Of a stretch of 64,000 nucleotides of DNA, positions 12,144-23,663 are shown in pieces. Position 1 is the first letter of the stretch. Every line of letters begins with the position of its first letter. Source of the DNA: Undaria pinnatifida (taxonomy: Eukaryota; Sar; Phaeophyceae; Laminariales; Alariaceae); NCBI GenBank assembly GCA_012845835.1, contig JABAKD010000004.1:5995765-6059764 (forward strand), in the 5' to 3' direction. Below the pieces are notes generated by a model that searched no databases, was not told the origin of the DNA, and was given only the letters and a program-made list of their open reading frames with translations. The position numbers were made by a program, and so were the translations under genes.

Positions 12144-12551
12144 TTAGCCTATGATCGGAACAAACGTTGTAATTTCATCAAAATACACCTCCCCTTCTGG
12201 TGTGCCTTTTGCCTTGCCTTAGCTGGTTAGATATCATACCACCTCACTCACAACAACCATTGCTTATCTAGTCTTATGCATACCATCCTAAGGGAGCTCA
12301 TGGGTCCACACCGCCCGGATAACACAAGGATCGATGCATACTCCTTCGTACCTGGTGGTGGCAGCTGCACCGCCGACGAAGGCAACGCCGCTGGGAGTGA
12401 CGGTTGCGGTTGCTGTCGACGGATGCACGGCACACAGCAGCAGCATTAGGCCTACGCCGAGGGCGGTGCTGGTTATCGTCGTGTGCCGCGGGAGGACCAA
12501 CTGCAACTTTCGCCTCTGTTTCGCATTGCTGTTACTTGATGAGGTCGCCAT
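12144..12551 (-). CDS. hypothetical small secreted or plastid-targeted protein (tentative two-exon model)
   Basis: I do not recognise the protein. An ATG at 12551 opens an N-terminus with Ser/Asn and Lys/Arg residues, a hydrophobic core (TALGVGLMLLLCAV) and then SGVAFVGG. A signal peptide followed by an AF-type motif is the pattern of stramenopile plastid presequences, though the Phe is not at the textbook cleavage position. A possible donor GGA/GTATGC at 12341 and an acceptor AAG/GCA at 12212 join in phase 0 to a 23-codon segment, AKGTPEGEVYFDEITTFV and a short tail ending at TAA 12144. The product would be 92 aa. The second exon is speculative; other downstream exons are possible. Confidence 0.3.
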
Positions 12552-13777
12552 TGGGCGCAAATCTAGAGGCCTTCGCTGGGCTTCTTGGGGTGGGTTTTAC
12601 GCCTGTTGCAACCCTACCCGGGTTGCGGTGGCGGTGAACACGTTGCACGAAGTTCAACAAGTATAATGATCGCAAAGCTAGCCCGCAAGCCGCAAGCCTG
12701 CAAGTAAGTCTTACCATCAACAGGAGTTCGCAAGAGGTTGTTGCCACAATACTCAGGGGGTGGGGTTCAGCTTTTTTAGGCACACCGCACTCCGCCCGAA
12801 AAGATCACACGGAGAGGCACACACCAGCACGCTTCAAGCTTTCACTCGCACAACAAGGAGGTGAGACCGCGCCCGAGATAGACGCGTTGGCGACAGTGAG
12901 CGCCCTATATCTCCAGCCCCGGCTTATTTTTCGTGCTCTTCATGATGCAACCCTCTCCCGACTTAGCAGGAAAGCCAAGCTTTGATTTTGAGTCAGCAGT
13001 AACTTTCATCAAATGGATTGAAGTTTTGACGCTCCGCCTTTGCCTTGAGTTTCCAGCATGGATACTGCTCCCTCGATCTTCTAGGCCGGTCCGTTCCCAC
13101 AATGCCGACCTGGCCACGCACTCCCTGGGGGGCTGCCGGCGCCACCCCCCACGCTTTGAGATCGGGCGCTCTAACTAATCCGAAGATTTTTATGGCGGAG
13201 GAAAGCTGACTTTTCGTTTGCTTACATAAATCAAGATTAACTTGGTTTTCCTACAGCTTCAACTACAAAACGTATTTCACTCTGATTTCAATTTTGTCTT
13301 TCGTTTTTTTTCGTGCTACTCTGGACGAAACCGTGAGAACCGTTTGATAACCTTGTTAATGACTGAGAGGTCTCTATATTTCCGTCCATGTTGGGACCGA
13401 ATTTTGGCATTCTAACGATTTCGACGGGTCCCGTGCCCTCACCTTATGCTGCCCGGCGCGAGCGCGTCGCTCGTGTACATACATGTTCATAAACTTGTCG
13501 CCGCGAGAAATACGCGGCAGCGCGTTAAGCTGGTGATATTTTTTGAACAGAGTCGCCATTGTTTTGTCCCGTCTCTCGGGTTACCGTAGCGTCGAGGCCG
13601 TTTGAGTGGGTCCAAATGCTGGTGCAAAATCTGCCTGTGTGGTCGGAGTATAAGAGATGTTCCAATATTTTGTGGAAATTAAAACGTGCCTTATATTTAA
13701 GGCCAGGTTCTTTTTTTGCATGCCTTCTTCCTCTTTGAAGCAGTGAGTGGTCAGCTGTCGTGAAAACTGAACGAGTA

Positions 13778-13957
13778 CAGTAGGTGGCCCTATATAGTGC
13801 GGGTCATATAGTGCGGGTGCCCGATATTGTGCGGGTGAAATCGTTTGGCACAATATAGACCCCTCTATAGTGGCCGGTTTTCATATAGTGCGGGTGCCCG
13901 GTATAGTGCGGGTAATTTTTCGTGGCACATACCCGCACTATATAGGGCCACCTACTG
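13778..13957. mobile_element. 180 bp MITE, Tc1/mariner (pogo-like) type
   Basis: A perfect 27 bp terminal inverted repeat begins CAGTAGGTGGCCCTATATAG (13778-13804 and, inverted, 13931-13957). It is flanked by TA on both sides, the target duplication typical of Tc1/mariner. The interior repeats TATAGTGCGGGTGCCCG-like units and is nearly palindromic. No coding capacity. Confidence 0.85.
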
Positions 13958-14439
13958 TACATGCAACATAATACATCATGTTGTCTTCGCAACGGGGAGG
14001 GACACACGTAGACGTGGGAAGACGTCGGCAGTACGTCGAGTATCTCACACACAGATTGCTGAGATGAGTTTTGACGCAAATTCGAAATCCATCACAGCTG
14101 TTTTATATTTCAAGTTTTATTATCATTAATAATAGTGATAAAAGGGGATGCGATCCTTTCTACTTGTGCTGTCGAACGCTCGCACGTTCGCAGACCGTGA
14201 CAAGATGTGGAATGATACACGTGGAAGTGTTTTTGGACGTTGATGTTGCAGTAGAGGTGTGGTTTATTTGCGTTTTTTTTCGGTTACTGGTGTATATACA
14301 CACACCTGTGGTACTGCGAAGAAGGGGGACTCTTTCCCCAGGAACAGTGCGGCCTCCGTCAGGCGCGATCAACAGCAGTAGTGGATAAACTCTCCGTCGT
14401 GCGCTGACTGCCAGCAGAGCTCGGACTGGAGCAAAATCG

Positions 14440-15850
14440 CCCTTGTATATGTGCCTCATCGACTGCCGAAAGCATATGACTCTGTCGACCAAGAGCTACT
14501 GCTGTGGGAATCGCTCGCACGGTTCGGCGTACCAGCCAGGATGGTTGCAGTTGTCCGCCAGTTTCCGCGGCGACATGCGGGCCCGCGTGTGTGCGAACGG
14601 CTGTGGGCACTCGGAGTGGTTAGACGTGACGCAGGCGCGCTTGCGGCAAGGTTGCGTGCTGACGTTGTTGATCTGTTCAAGGTGCTCTTCGCCGCTGCGT
14701 TACTTGCAAAATGTTACGCGTTGTCTTCCTTCACTTCAGCGCAGACGAAGACTTCGTGCGGAAGCTACTGCAAGCCTCCTCGATGACGATAGGCCACCTT
14801 GATGACGATAGGGCCGGTAGAGACGAGAAATTGTTGACATGCGTGCGGAAGGCCGTGTGGGGCATGCTGTACGCCGACGAGATAGGCATTGTCTCGAAAT
14901 CGGCAGGGAGACTTTTGCTAAAATGATGGCATGTCATCGTGACGGCCTTCGAAGCACCACGCTCACGGAGTAGAAAGGGAACAAAACAACGGAGACCGTG
15001 TTGCTGCAAATACGGGGCCTTGCATCCCGGGCTCAACCGTTCGCCATCGAAGCAGCAGGGCAGAGATTTGAGCAACAGTTTCTATACCTCGGCGGCGTTA
15101 CCCACGAAGACGTGTTCCTCATGGTTTAGTTCGCGCGACGGGTCCGACCCGTGAGGGCTTGCTACAAGCGGTTCTGTCCAGAGCTATACGATATGACGAC
15201 CACCCCGCCTGAAGGTCCGCGTGCTGAAGGCCGAGGTGACTGAGGCGCCGCTGTACGGGTGTGTGACGTGGACCCTCAACGCAAGTCACTATGACAAGCT
15301 CCGAAAGTCGCGCCTCGAAGTCTGTCGGCGAGTCCTTGGCTTCCGGCGTTGTGCCGACCACACCATCGTCTCGTACGCCAAGGTCCTCAAGAAGACAAAA
15401 TTCAAGAGCATCGAAGCTACCATCCGGAAACAGTAGCTCTTCTTCGCGGGGGCAATGGTTCGGCAAAACAAGGGGCGATTACCCAGTCGGATAGTGTTTG
15501 CGTATATGGCCGGTAGGAAAAACCCTGGATCAGGTGGGCCACAGACTAACTGACTCAGATACCTGAGAAACGTCCTCGCCGTTTTTCGATCCACGGAAGA
15601 CTCCACGGCAGGTTGGAGTTGAAACCGTGACTCAGATACCTGAGAAACGACCTCGCCGTTTCACGATCCACCGAAGGCTCCACGGAAGACTCCACGGCAG
15701 GTTGGAGTTGAAACCGTACTGTGGGTCTATGCAGCAGAGAAGGCCGGCAAGTGGTACCGGGGGGTCCTCGAAGCAGCAGGGCGGTTCATGGCCAGGTGCA
15801 AAAAAGAGGTCGGAGCGCCGCGCAGCCAGGATGCATGCCGCCCAAAGCCG
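14440..15850 (+). pseudogene. decayed non-LTR retrotransposon reverse transcriptase
   Basis: Reverse-transcriptase segments appear in order but in shifting frames: LPKAYDSVDQELLLWESLAR (14466 on), MRARVCANGCGHSEW and LRQGCVLT (about 14576-14665), VWGMLYADEIGIVSKSA (about 14857-14910), LKAEVTEAPLYGCVTW and LEVCRRVLGFRR (15223-15350), KWYRGVLEAAGRFMA (about 15750-15795). LRQGC and YAD- boxes are standard in LINE-type enzymes. The catalytic YADD reads YADE, and stops and frameshifts separate the blocks, so it is not functional. A tandem duplication (15555-15715) interrupts it before the last block. Endonuclease and 5' parts are missing, consistent with 5' truncation. Confidence 0.8.
15555..15715. 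repeat. tandem duplication within the reverse transcriptase remnant
   Basis: CTCAGATACCTGAGAAACG followed by CCTCGCCGTTT, CGATCCAC and GGTTGGAGTTGAAACCGT occurs twice in a row (from about 15555 and 15630). The second copy carries an extra CGAAGGCTCCACG-type step. Confidence 0.75.
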
Positions 15851-15884
15851 ATTGGGGGCGGGGGGGTATACTTGATATTCGTGC

Positions 15885-16050
15885 ATGGCCGTAGTCGAAT
15901 GACCATAGCCCGTCGCATCCTTGCAATGCCGGGACGGAGCATGTCGGGCTTGACCGACCAGGCAGATTGCTTGCACCAAGCGCGAAGCACCGTGAGGTGT
16001 TCGGCGAGTCGCATGAAGGGTGAGCTGCATCCTACTATGAACCGCTTGTG
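15885..16050 (+). mobile_element. probable LINE 3' tail (family copy 1)
   Basis: It directly follows the reverse-transcriptase C-terminal remnant. Landmarks are GCATGGCCGTAGTC, ATGACCATAG, CCGGGACGGAGCATGTCGGG, TTGCACCAAGCGCGAAGC and GCGAGTCGCATGAAGG. The same block occurs without coding sequence at 27221-27330, 40700-40883 and 63027-63132, as expected for 5'-truncated copies. Confidence 0.65.
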
Positions 16051-17685
16051 AGGCGGACTTGCATATGGATGACAGCTTCAATGAGTTCATATATTATCCG
16101 GTAGGGCCGTTTCGATGGGAGGGAGGGGGGACGAAAGCAAGGATACTGCAGATAAGGGTAGGAAGGCACCAGGCCGACTAGTAGGTGACTAGTAGGTAGA
16201 ACCTGTCAACGTCAACGTTCCTTCACACAACTGCGACTACCTTGTATTTTGTCTTGTTTTCTGTATCGCCTGCTGCATTCCCCAGGGGAGGCAGTGCCGG
16301 CCGATACTGCGATACTATCCACACCGGTGTGCTGGTTCTCACTGAACCGGCTTTTCCCTTTTAATCCGTTTTTTCCCTTTTTTCCGTTGTGCGTTGCCCT
16401 TTCTTTTTCCTTTTGGGTACCCTTGGGGGTTACCGCGACGATGATGTTGGACACCGCCGTCGAAGATACAGTGTGTTGAGGACAGACCAGGCTGAAATGC
16501 TCCTATCCCTCTATTAGTAGTAGTTGCGTTAGGAATGCGGTTTGGGTGCTGACCCGACGCCGGCTGGGTGGTGCCATCTGCTTTATTGTTGTGTTTTTGC
16601 TTGCTGTTTTTTAAGGTTCGTTTTTGTATTGGTACGAGCGATTTGGGCACTACTGCTGTCGTCCGAAATAGTTCGCAGGTGACAGCCCATGCGGTTTACT
16701 CTCACAGTAGTACTAGGTGCGTTCGGCACCCAGTACGGTTGCTGCCCCCATCTTCGGTTGGGTGGTGTCTTCTGCGTTGTTGCTATTGAAAAGTTGCTGG
16801 CTGCCTGTTGTGCTTTGTTTACGTTTGTCGTGGCTTATTGTTTCACTCTGTTTTTTTTTCTTCCTGGGTACATGTTACCTCCCAGTTGCAATCCTGGTTC
16901 CTTTTTTATTTGCATTTTTTTCCCCGTTTTGTTTTCTCTCCTTTCTTCTTTTTATGTTGTTTCCCGTGTTTTCCTTGCGAAAAGCCACGTGTGCTGGCTT
17001 GCATGTGTTTTGCCTCGTATCTATTGCGGTTGGCACTGCTGTATTTGCAATATGTATCTGTCTTGTAGTTTGTGATGACAGAGCTCGGCTCTTTACAAGT
17101 ACAAGTAGGAGGCACGGACACTGATTGTGCTGGATGTAGATGGGTGGAAATATCAGTGATGGACACACACAGGTTGAACGTTATTATGGAACATTGTCAC
17201 GTCGGTATTTAGAGTAATAATAAAAGTAGGTACCTTCTGCTCGATGCTGTTCGAGCACCAAAGCAGAGAGAGCAATAAGTACACTTTGGGCATAATTGTG
17301 TCGCACTGCGAGGTACTGCTGTGGCGTATTCAGTATCATCATGGACAATACACGCGCTGAGGCGAAGGGTCAGTATTTTTTTCTTCAGCGTCGCCCTTTC
17401 AATATCTTCCTTCATTAAATCCAAGCAGTTTCTCCCTACGATCGTGAGTACAGCACTAGTGCTAAAAGGCATTGCCTCCGCTTGGTGGAGTCGTTCGTTC
17501 ATACCGTATCGCACGCTATATCCAAGCAAATATGTCCCCTGAAACTCGAGCACAGCAGTGTTATAAAGTTGCATCTCCGCCGCTCGATTTCCGCCGCTCG
17601 CCCGCGTCAATTTCTGGCTTGGCAGTATCAACAGCAGCAGCAGCAGTAACCACACTTAAACAGGAAGAGCTGCGCGATCTTCACC

Positions 17686-20600
17686 ATGGCACCCGTTCGA
17701 GTAGCGGCGGCGGCGACGCTGTCGTCCCTGTTGGTGGCGTCTTGCGTCGGCCCCTCCGCGGCCGCGGTCCACCGAGTGAAAATGGTCAAGCGCTCGAACG
17801 AGGAGTTCGTGAGGGAGAAGATGGCGAATGCCGAGAGGGCCTTGGAGGAAGAAGGAAGCTGGTGAGTCAGGGGGGGCGGCGGGGAGGGGGTCAGGGTGAG
17901 GAAAGAGCTGGGGGAGGGGGGGGAGGGAGAGCGAAGAAGGATTTCGGGGGGAGGGAGGGGGGGTGTACTCGTCTAGACCATAAACCCTAGGCTGTTCGCA
18001 TCGCTATAACGCCTTGGGGGTAGGGGGGGTGCAATCTTACGAGCAGCGGTTTACATTAGAAGCCAGCAGCATCAACGGCACAGACACGCATCCATGTCGA
18101 ACTGGCACACGACAAACGCCTCATCAATTGCAGTAATCCCGCCTTTTTGTCGGGCGCAGCTACTTGCACTCTTAGAACTGCAGTGCTATTTGCAAGCCAC
18201 ACGATTACGTTTCGCCCTTACGCAAACACGGCCTCCAGGTGTGATTTGGTCTCGACCCATCCGGAAGCGTAAACCCGAACCAAACCAACCTAGCCCCCAA
18301 AAGATGGGGGGTGGGATTGGGGGTTGGCCAATCAAAGTGGAGGTGTGGTCTATTGGGGTTGGTCCGACAACCAACGTCTCTTACCCTCGAACGCGAAAAC
18401 CCTGAAAATAGCGTGTGGCTTGCAATTTAAGTGCTGCAGTTCTAGAATTGCAAGGAGATGTCGTCCATTTTGTCGGCGATCACGCTGTGTTCTTAGGAGG
18501 TTACGACAACTCACCACGACGCAACACACATCCAATCGTAGCTCTCAAGTACTTTTCCCCCACCAACTTGATGCGCGGTTATTGTCAAGTGGTTAATCTT
18601 GTTGCATGATAAAAGCTCTTTAGGACATCACCCCCCTCCCACCCCGCCCCACGTCGTCACGCTCGCCTTCCGTCTCCACGGTCCCCTCCCCTTCTCATTC
18701 CCCCTCAAAGGGAAGTGCTAACTGCCGCTGTTGACAATGAGCGGAAGTTCGATGCCGCCCGCAGTGGTCTCCTTCGCGGCGCGGAGAATGCCTTGGACAA
18801 GATGGAGGAAATCCTCTCGATCAGGGTGAGCGCGCGCACGCGAGTAGCCACCTGTAGCATACGCACATGACAAACCCCATCGAACAATTTGCCCAAGCAG
18901 ATTTTAGTCGGCGTCATGGAGAGTGTACGCGCCAAGCGATGCGTCAATGAAAAGACCTCGCGACTACATTTTTCCCAAGTCTTGCTTGTCAAGGGTCATG
19001 ACCACCCCCGTGGGTCGGATCAGTAGGGTCTCAAAACCTCACCGGTCGAGTCGGGTTGGGTCAGGGGGTGTTGGAAGTCTCACGGGTCGGATCGCGTCTG
19101 GTCAGATGGTTTTCGGGTCTCACGGGTCGGGGGCGGGTCACACGCTGACACGAACCGACCCCCGGGAATTGATCTGATCCGTGACAAAACCCTAGATCAC
19201 TTTCGCGGGGTCAAGAAAAAGAAAGGAAAAAGGAGATTGCACGCCAGACAAGGACCTGCAATTTTCTTTTTCCTTTCTTTTTCTTGGCGCATCGCACCCC
19301 TACTGAAAAAGTGTCGATTTTTTCGAAGGCCGCCATTTGTAATTGTCGCCCCACCCCCACCCCCAACCCCACCCTCACCCCCATCCCCACCCCCACCCTT
19401 GTTTTTGGTGAAAAAATATCGTAAGTGCTTCCAGGGGGTGTGCGTTACCTTGCGTGTTATACCGTACAGAGTGGTAGTCCTGGAATAAAGAGGTATTGAC
19501 AAGGCGGTGTCCCTCAATGTGGCAGTCAAAATTGCCTGGCACGAGTGAAACCCGCAGTGCGGCAGTGACCACCTTATTCACCGCTAATTTCTCAATAGCG
19601 CGGTCACCCTATTGAGGGCAGTTCAGACCTCCACATCTGTACAGACGCCCTCAGCCTGTAACTTGCAAGTCCATCACTATAGATGCGCTAGTAGCGACTA
19701 AGGCGGTTGCCCTCAATAAGGCATGGTATAATAGTCCATTACAAGCGAGTGCATTCTTCTAATTTTGACCGCGCCAAAAATAGGGACCCTTGCATTTTTC
19801 TTTTTTCTTTTTGCTCATCCCAGCTATTATCTTCGCAGTTTTTATTTTCTCTTTCCTTCCTCCCTAGACGTAACTCAGATCCAGGGTTACCAAGAAAGGC
19901 TCTTTTTCCCCCTTCCCCACTACGGTACCTGCCTTCTTTTTTATCGCTTGAAGACTTCAGCCATGTCTTGCCTCGTCGGCTCCCATCGAATCGATTTTTT
20001 CCCTTTGAAGTTGCCTACAGCGTCTGTCGAGCACCACTTGTACTGCGCACAAGTTGGTGACAAGTACGAATATCCTGCGGCACGAGTTGCTAGCACTGCT
20101 TTATATGATAAACCGGTTGTGCTTGGTAGCAGTAGCAGAATACATAAATTGTTTTGGTTGAGGTTTGGCAGCCGCAGCCAGCAGCAGCGATGGTAGGCCT
20201 TGTCGTTCCTTTCGCTTTTGAGTTAGTCGATTTTCCTTGCGTCCCTTCTTTCTTTGTGTTTGTTTTTCTTCGATGTCCCCCCGGCCTTCCTTTCGCCCTC
20301 GCTTTTGCGTTTCCTTTCGATGTTTCTGTCGCCCTCGCTTGTGCCGTCCCGTTGAACCTTCCTTTCGTCCTTCCTTCCGCTGTCCGTTCCGTTTTCCGTT
20401 TTTTCCTTCCATTCTTCCGTTAATTGGTGTGTGCTTCGTGTTTTCTGCAATTTGTTGTATGTCGTCTATTTCTGTTACGTTTTGATGGTGAAGGAGGTGA
20501 AGACGCCCGGAGAGGGGAAAGTGATCGTGAAGGATTACCAAAACGCTCAGTACTACGGGCAGGTGTGTGTGACATACATGTCTTAACGTTACCGCTGACA

Positions 20601-23590
20601 GTGTGGATGGCGGTGAAGATGGTGGTGGTGGTATTGATTTTTTCGTGTTGGCGTTAGTGGTGGTGGTGGCGTTGTTTAGTGTTGATGGTGTAGGTGGTGG
20701 TGGTATTGATTTTTTTGTCGTGTTGGTGTTAGTTTTGGTGATGCCGTTTTTTTTTTGGTGTCGGTGTTGGTGGTGGTAGGGATTGTGGTGTTGGTTGTAG
20801 TTGTGGCGTTGGTTTTGGCCGCGTTGGTGCTGGCGGTGATGTCGGTGGTGGTTTTGGTGATGGTACTTGGTTGTGGCGGTAGTGTTGGTTTCGTTGTGGG
20901 TTTTGGCCGTGTTGGTGCTGGCGGTGGTGTCGGTGGTGGTCTTGGTAATGGTATTTGGTTGTGGCGGTGGTGTTGGTGGTCGTGTTGTGTTTGGTCGACG
21001 TGGTGGGGGCTTGATTGTGGTGGTGTTGGTGTTTGTGTTGTTTTCGGTCGTGGTGGTGGTGCTGCTGCTGCCGTCGTTGTTTTCGGCGTTGTTGTTTTCG
21101 ATGCTGTTGCCACCGTCGTTAGTAGCGATGGTTGGTGTGGATTGCTCGTTGTTTTTATGTTATGGTGAAAGTTGTGGTAGATGGGGTATGGCATGTTCCG
21201 TGGTGTTTTTTTTTTTCTTGGATTCTACCGTTGAGTTGTTTGCAGAGAATCCGCGGCGGGCGGTTGCCCGTCGGGACACAGGCGTTCCTTAGGAAATGCT
21301 ACCATATTACAATTTGTTTTAGTTTCAAACTGATCGGAGTTTGCGATTAATCATTTTTGCAGTAGTGTGTAAGTCTTGACAACCTACTTGAAATGTGTAA
21401 GAATCGTGTTTTGCTGTAGTATAAGGGTTGAAAGCCGCCGCCAGTTACTGCCATTTAATTTGTGCGTACCCGGAAGCTGCGCCTCCGCTAACGTCGACTC
21501 CCGAACCGCTGCATTTTTTAAAACATGAAAAAAAAAAAACGTTTGTTTTTGTCAGGTGGAGATTGGCACGCCGCCGCAATCGTTTGACGTAATCTTCGAC
21601 ACCGGAAGCGCCAACCTCTGGGTGGCGGGAAATGACTGCGGCATGTCCTGCGGACTGCACCACCGATACAAGGCCTCCAAGAGCTCAACATACGCGGACG
21701 TGAGTGAAGAGTACATACCCTATCTAGTACATAAAAGTGCAGCAGTACTTTGCCACGGCTGCAGTACGCGACAGTTTTCCCCCACCTTTTTCGGAGACTT
21801 AACTGGTTCGAGCGAGGCTCAAATGAACACCCACCCACCCGCCCACCCGCCAACCCACCCTCCTCCTACTCGAACCTAAACTACCCACCCACACACCCCT
21901 GCCCCGGTACCCACTGCAGGACGGTCGCGACTTCGAGATAACCTACGCGAGCGGCCCCGTAAGCGGCGCTTTGTCTGTTGACACTGTCACGTGGGGTGGC
22001 ATGGGCCTTGAGGAGCAGACCTTTGCTGAGGTCAGGCGTTTGGATTTTGGTTCGTGGGATTTGGTGGTGATTAGTGTTGTTAGTGATGGTGGTGCTGTTG
22101 TTGAGTGTGTGCGTTTTTTTTTTTTGTGGGTCTTATTTGATGGTGTTTTTTGGTGGTGTTGTTGATGTGCGTTTTTTTCTCGTGCTTTTTTTTTTTCGTT
22201 GAGTGTGTTTGTGTTGGAGGTGGTGTTGTGGTTGTTGCACCTACGGTATTGCCTTATTCCTTGCAGTCTGCTATTTCTACTCGAAACTACGCTCGCTCTC
22301 TTACTGGATGCTTTGAGCACCCGCTGCTTGTCAGGGGTTTGAGACCTGTCATGATGTTATTTATTCGAATCCCCGAAGACGCATAAAATACGAGTCAACT
22401 CCATTATCAGTATGAAATTCGCCAATGCATCTAGTATCAAAAGCAAGGTTATCGCGTAGAGTTGTGTAAAACCTCAGTTCATTTTTGTGTTTTGGTCGGG
22501 AGTTGATTCGCTTTTTTTTGTTGTTTCTTTCCCACGCAGGTCAAGGACGCCAAGGGTCTCGGCCTGGCATTCATCCTCGGGAAATTCGACGGCATCATGG
22601 GCCTCGCGTTCGACGAGATCAGCGTGCAGGGAGTTCCCACACCTTTCGGGAGGCTTGTAGAGTCGGGGGAGCTCGACGAACCGGTAGGTGGACGAATACG
22701 CTGTTGGCGGCGTTTCTAGGATGATTTTGTTGCCCCCCCCCCTATTTTTCGTTGTTCGCTTGTTGATAGCCCCGCTGTTCTCAGTATTGTGCGTGTGATT
22801 GTCCGTTTTTTACCGCGCCGTCGCCGCTCTGCTGCTGTGGGAGTGTTTCCCGTCTACTACTGCTGTAGAGCGGAGATTTTGGTGATGGTTGGGGTCGTGG
22901 TCGGTAGAGCATCGTTTTGTTGTGTTAGGTGTATTTTTATTGGCTCCCGGTTGATAGTAGTCCTGTGTCGGTTGGTTTGTGTTTTTTCTACCGTGCTGCT
23001 GTGTTTTGTTGTTGGCTCGCTTGTCTCAGTGCCGTGTCTTCGTTTGTGTGTGTTTTTTCCGTGTTGCCCACGCCGTTGTGTGTCCTGCCTGCTGCTGCTG
23101 CTGTTGCTGCGTGATGCCGGCTACCTTGGTATGTATAGGTTTTCGCGTTTTACCTCGGCAATGAGAAGGAGGGGGAGCTTATTATCGGCGGCACCGACCC
23201 GGACCACTACCTCCACGACATAGAGTGAGTCCTAGCTAGCTACCAGTTATTCTTCAGTTGGTTGACTTCGCGTCGACGGCTGATGTTACCAGGAAGGTAC
23301 ATCTTTTTCATGGTTATAGTTGCTGTTAGGAACGGGATATATCCCTTTTCCCACTGTATTAACCCTTTCGTGGTTGTTTTACTTGATTACGGTATAGGGA
23401 AAAATGACGAATATAACTGACCATTGCAGCATCATTTACACAAAGCTACCCGGGCTGCTAGACTAGCGGACGAGGATTTTCCTTTCGAACGCCAATGCGA
23501 GTACGTGGCAAGACACGCGCACAGCTTGCGCTCCCGCGTGCTGCGTACTCTCCATGATAAGACCGCGCTTATACGTTGTTTCGTCGCTAC

Positions 23591-23663
<73 letters not shown>

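Noticed and set aside
14160-14492. Separate minus-strand gene over the start of the LINE remnant
   Set aside because: The frame has no motif, whereas the plus strand carries recognisable reverse-transcriptase blocks in order.
17209-17655. 148-codon minus-strand frame with a Leu-rich N-terminus, divergent from the protease
   Set aside because: No ATG at its start, the Leu run is a CAG repeat read in reverse, and no family motif was seen.
20676-21194. Long minus-strand frame of Thr/Pro/Lys (172 codons) and plus-strand poly-Val/Leu frames
   Set aside because: Produced by the G/T-only intron tract; no stops can arise, and the region is bracketed by confirmed protease exons.
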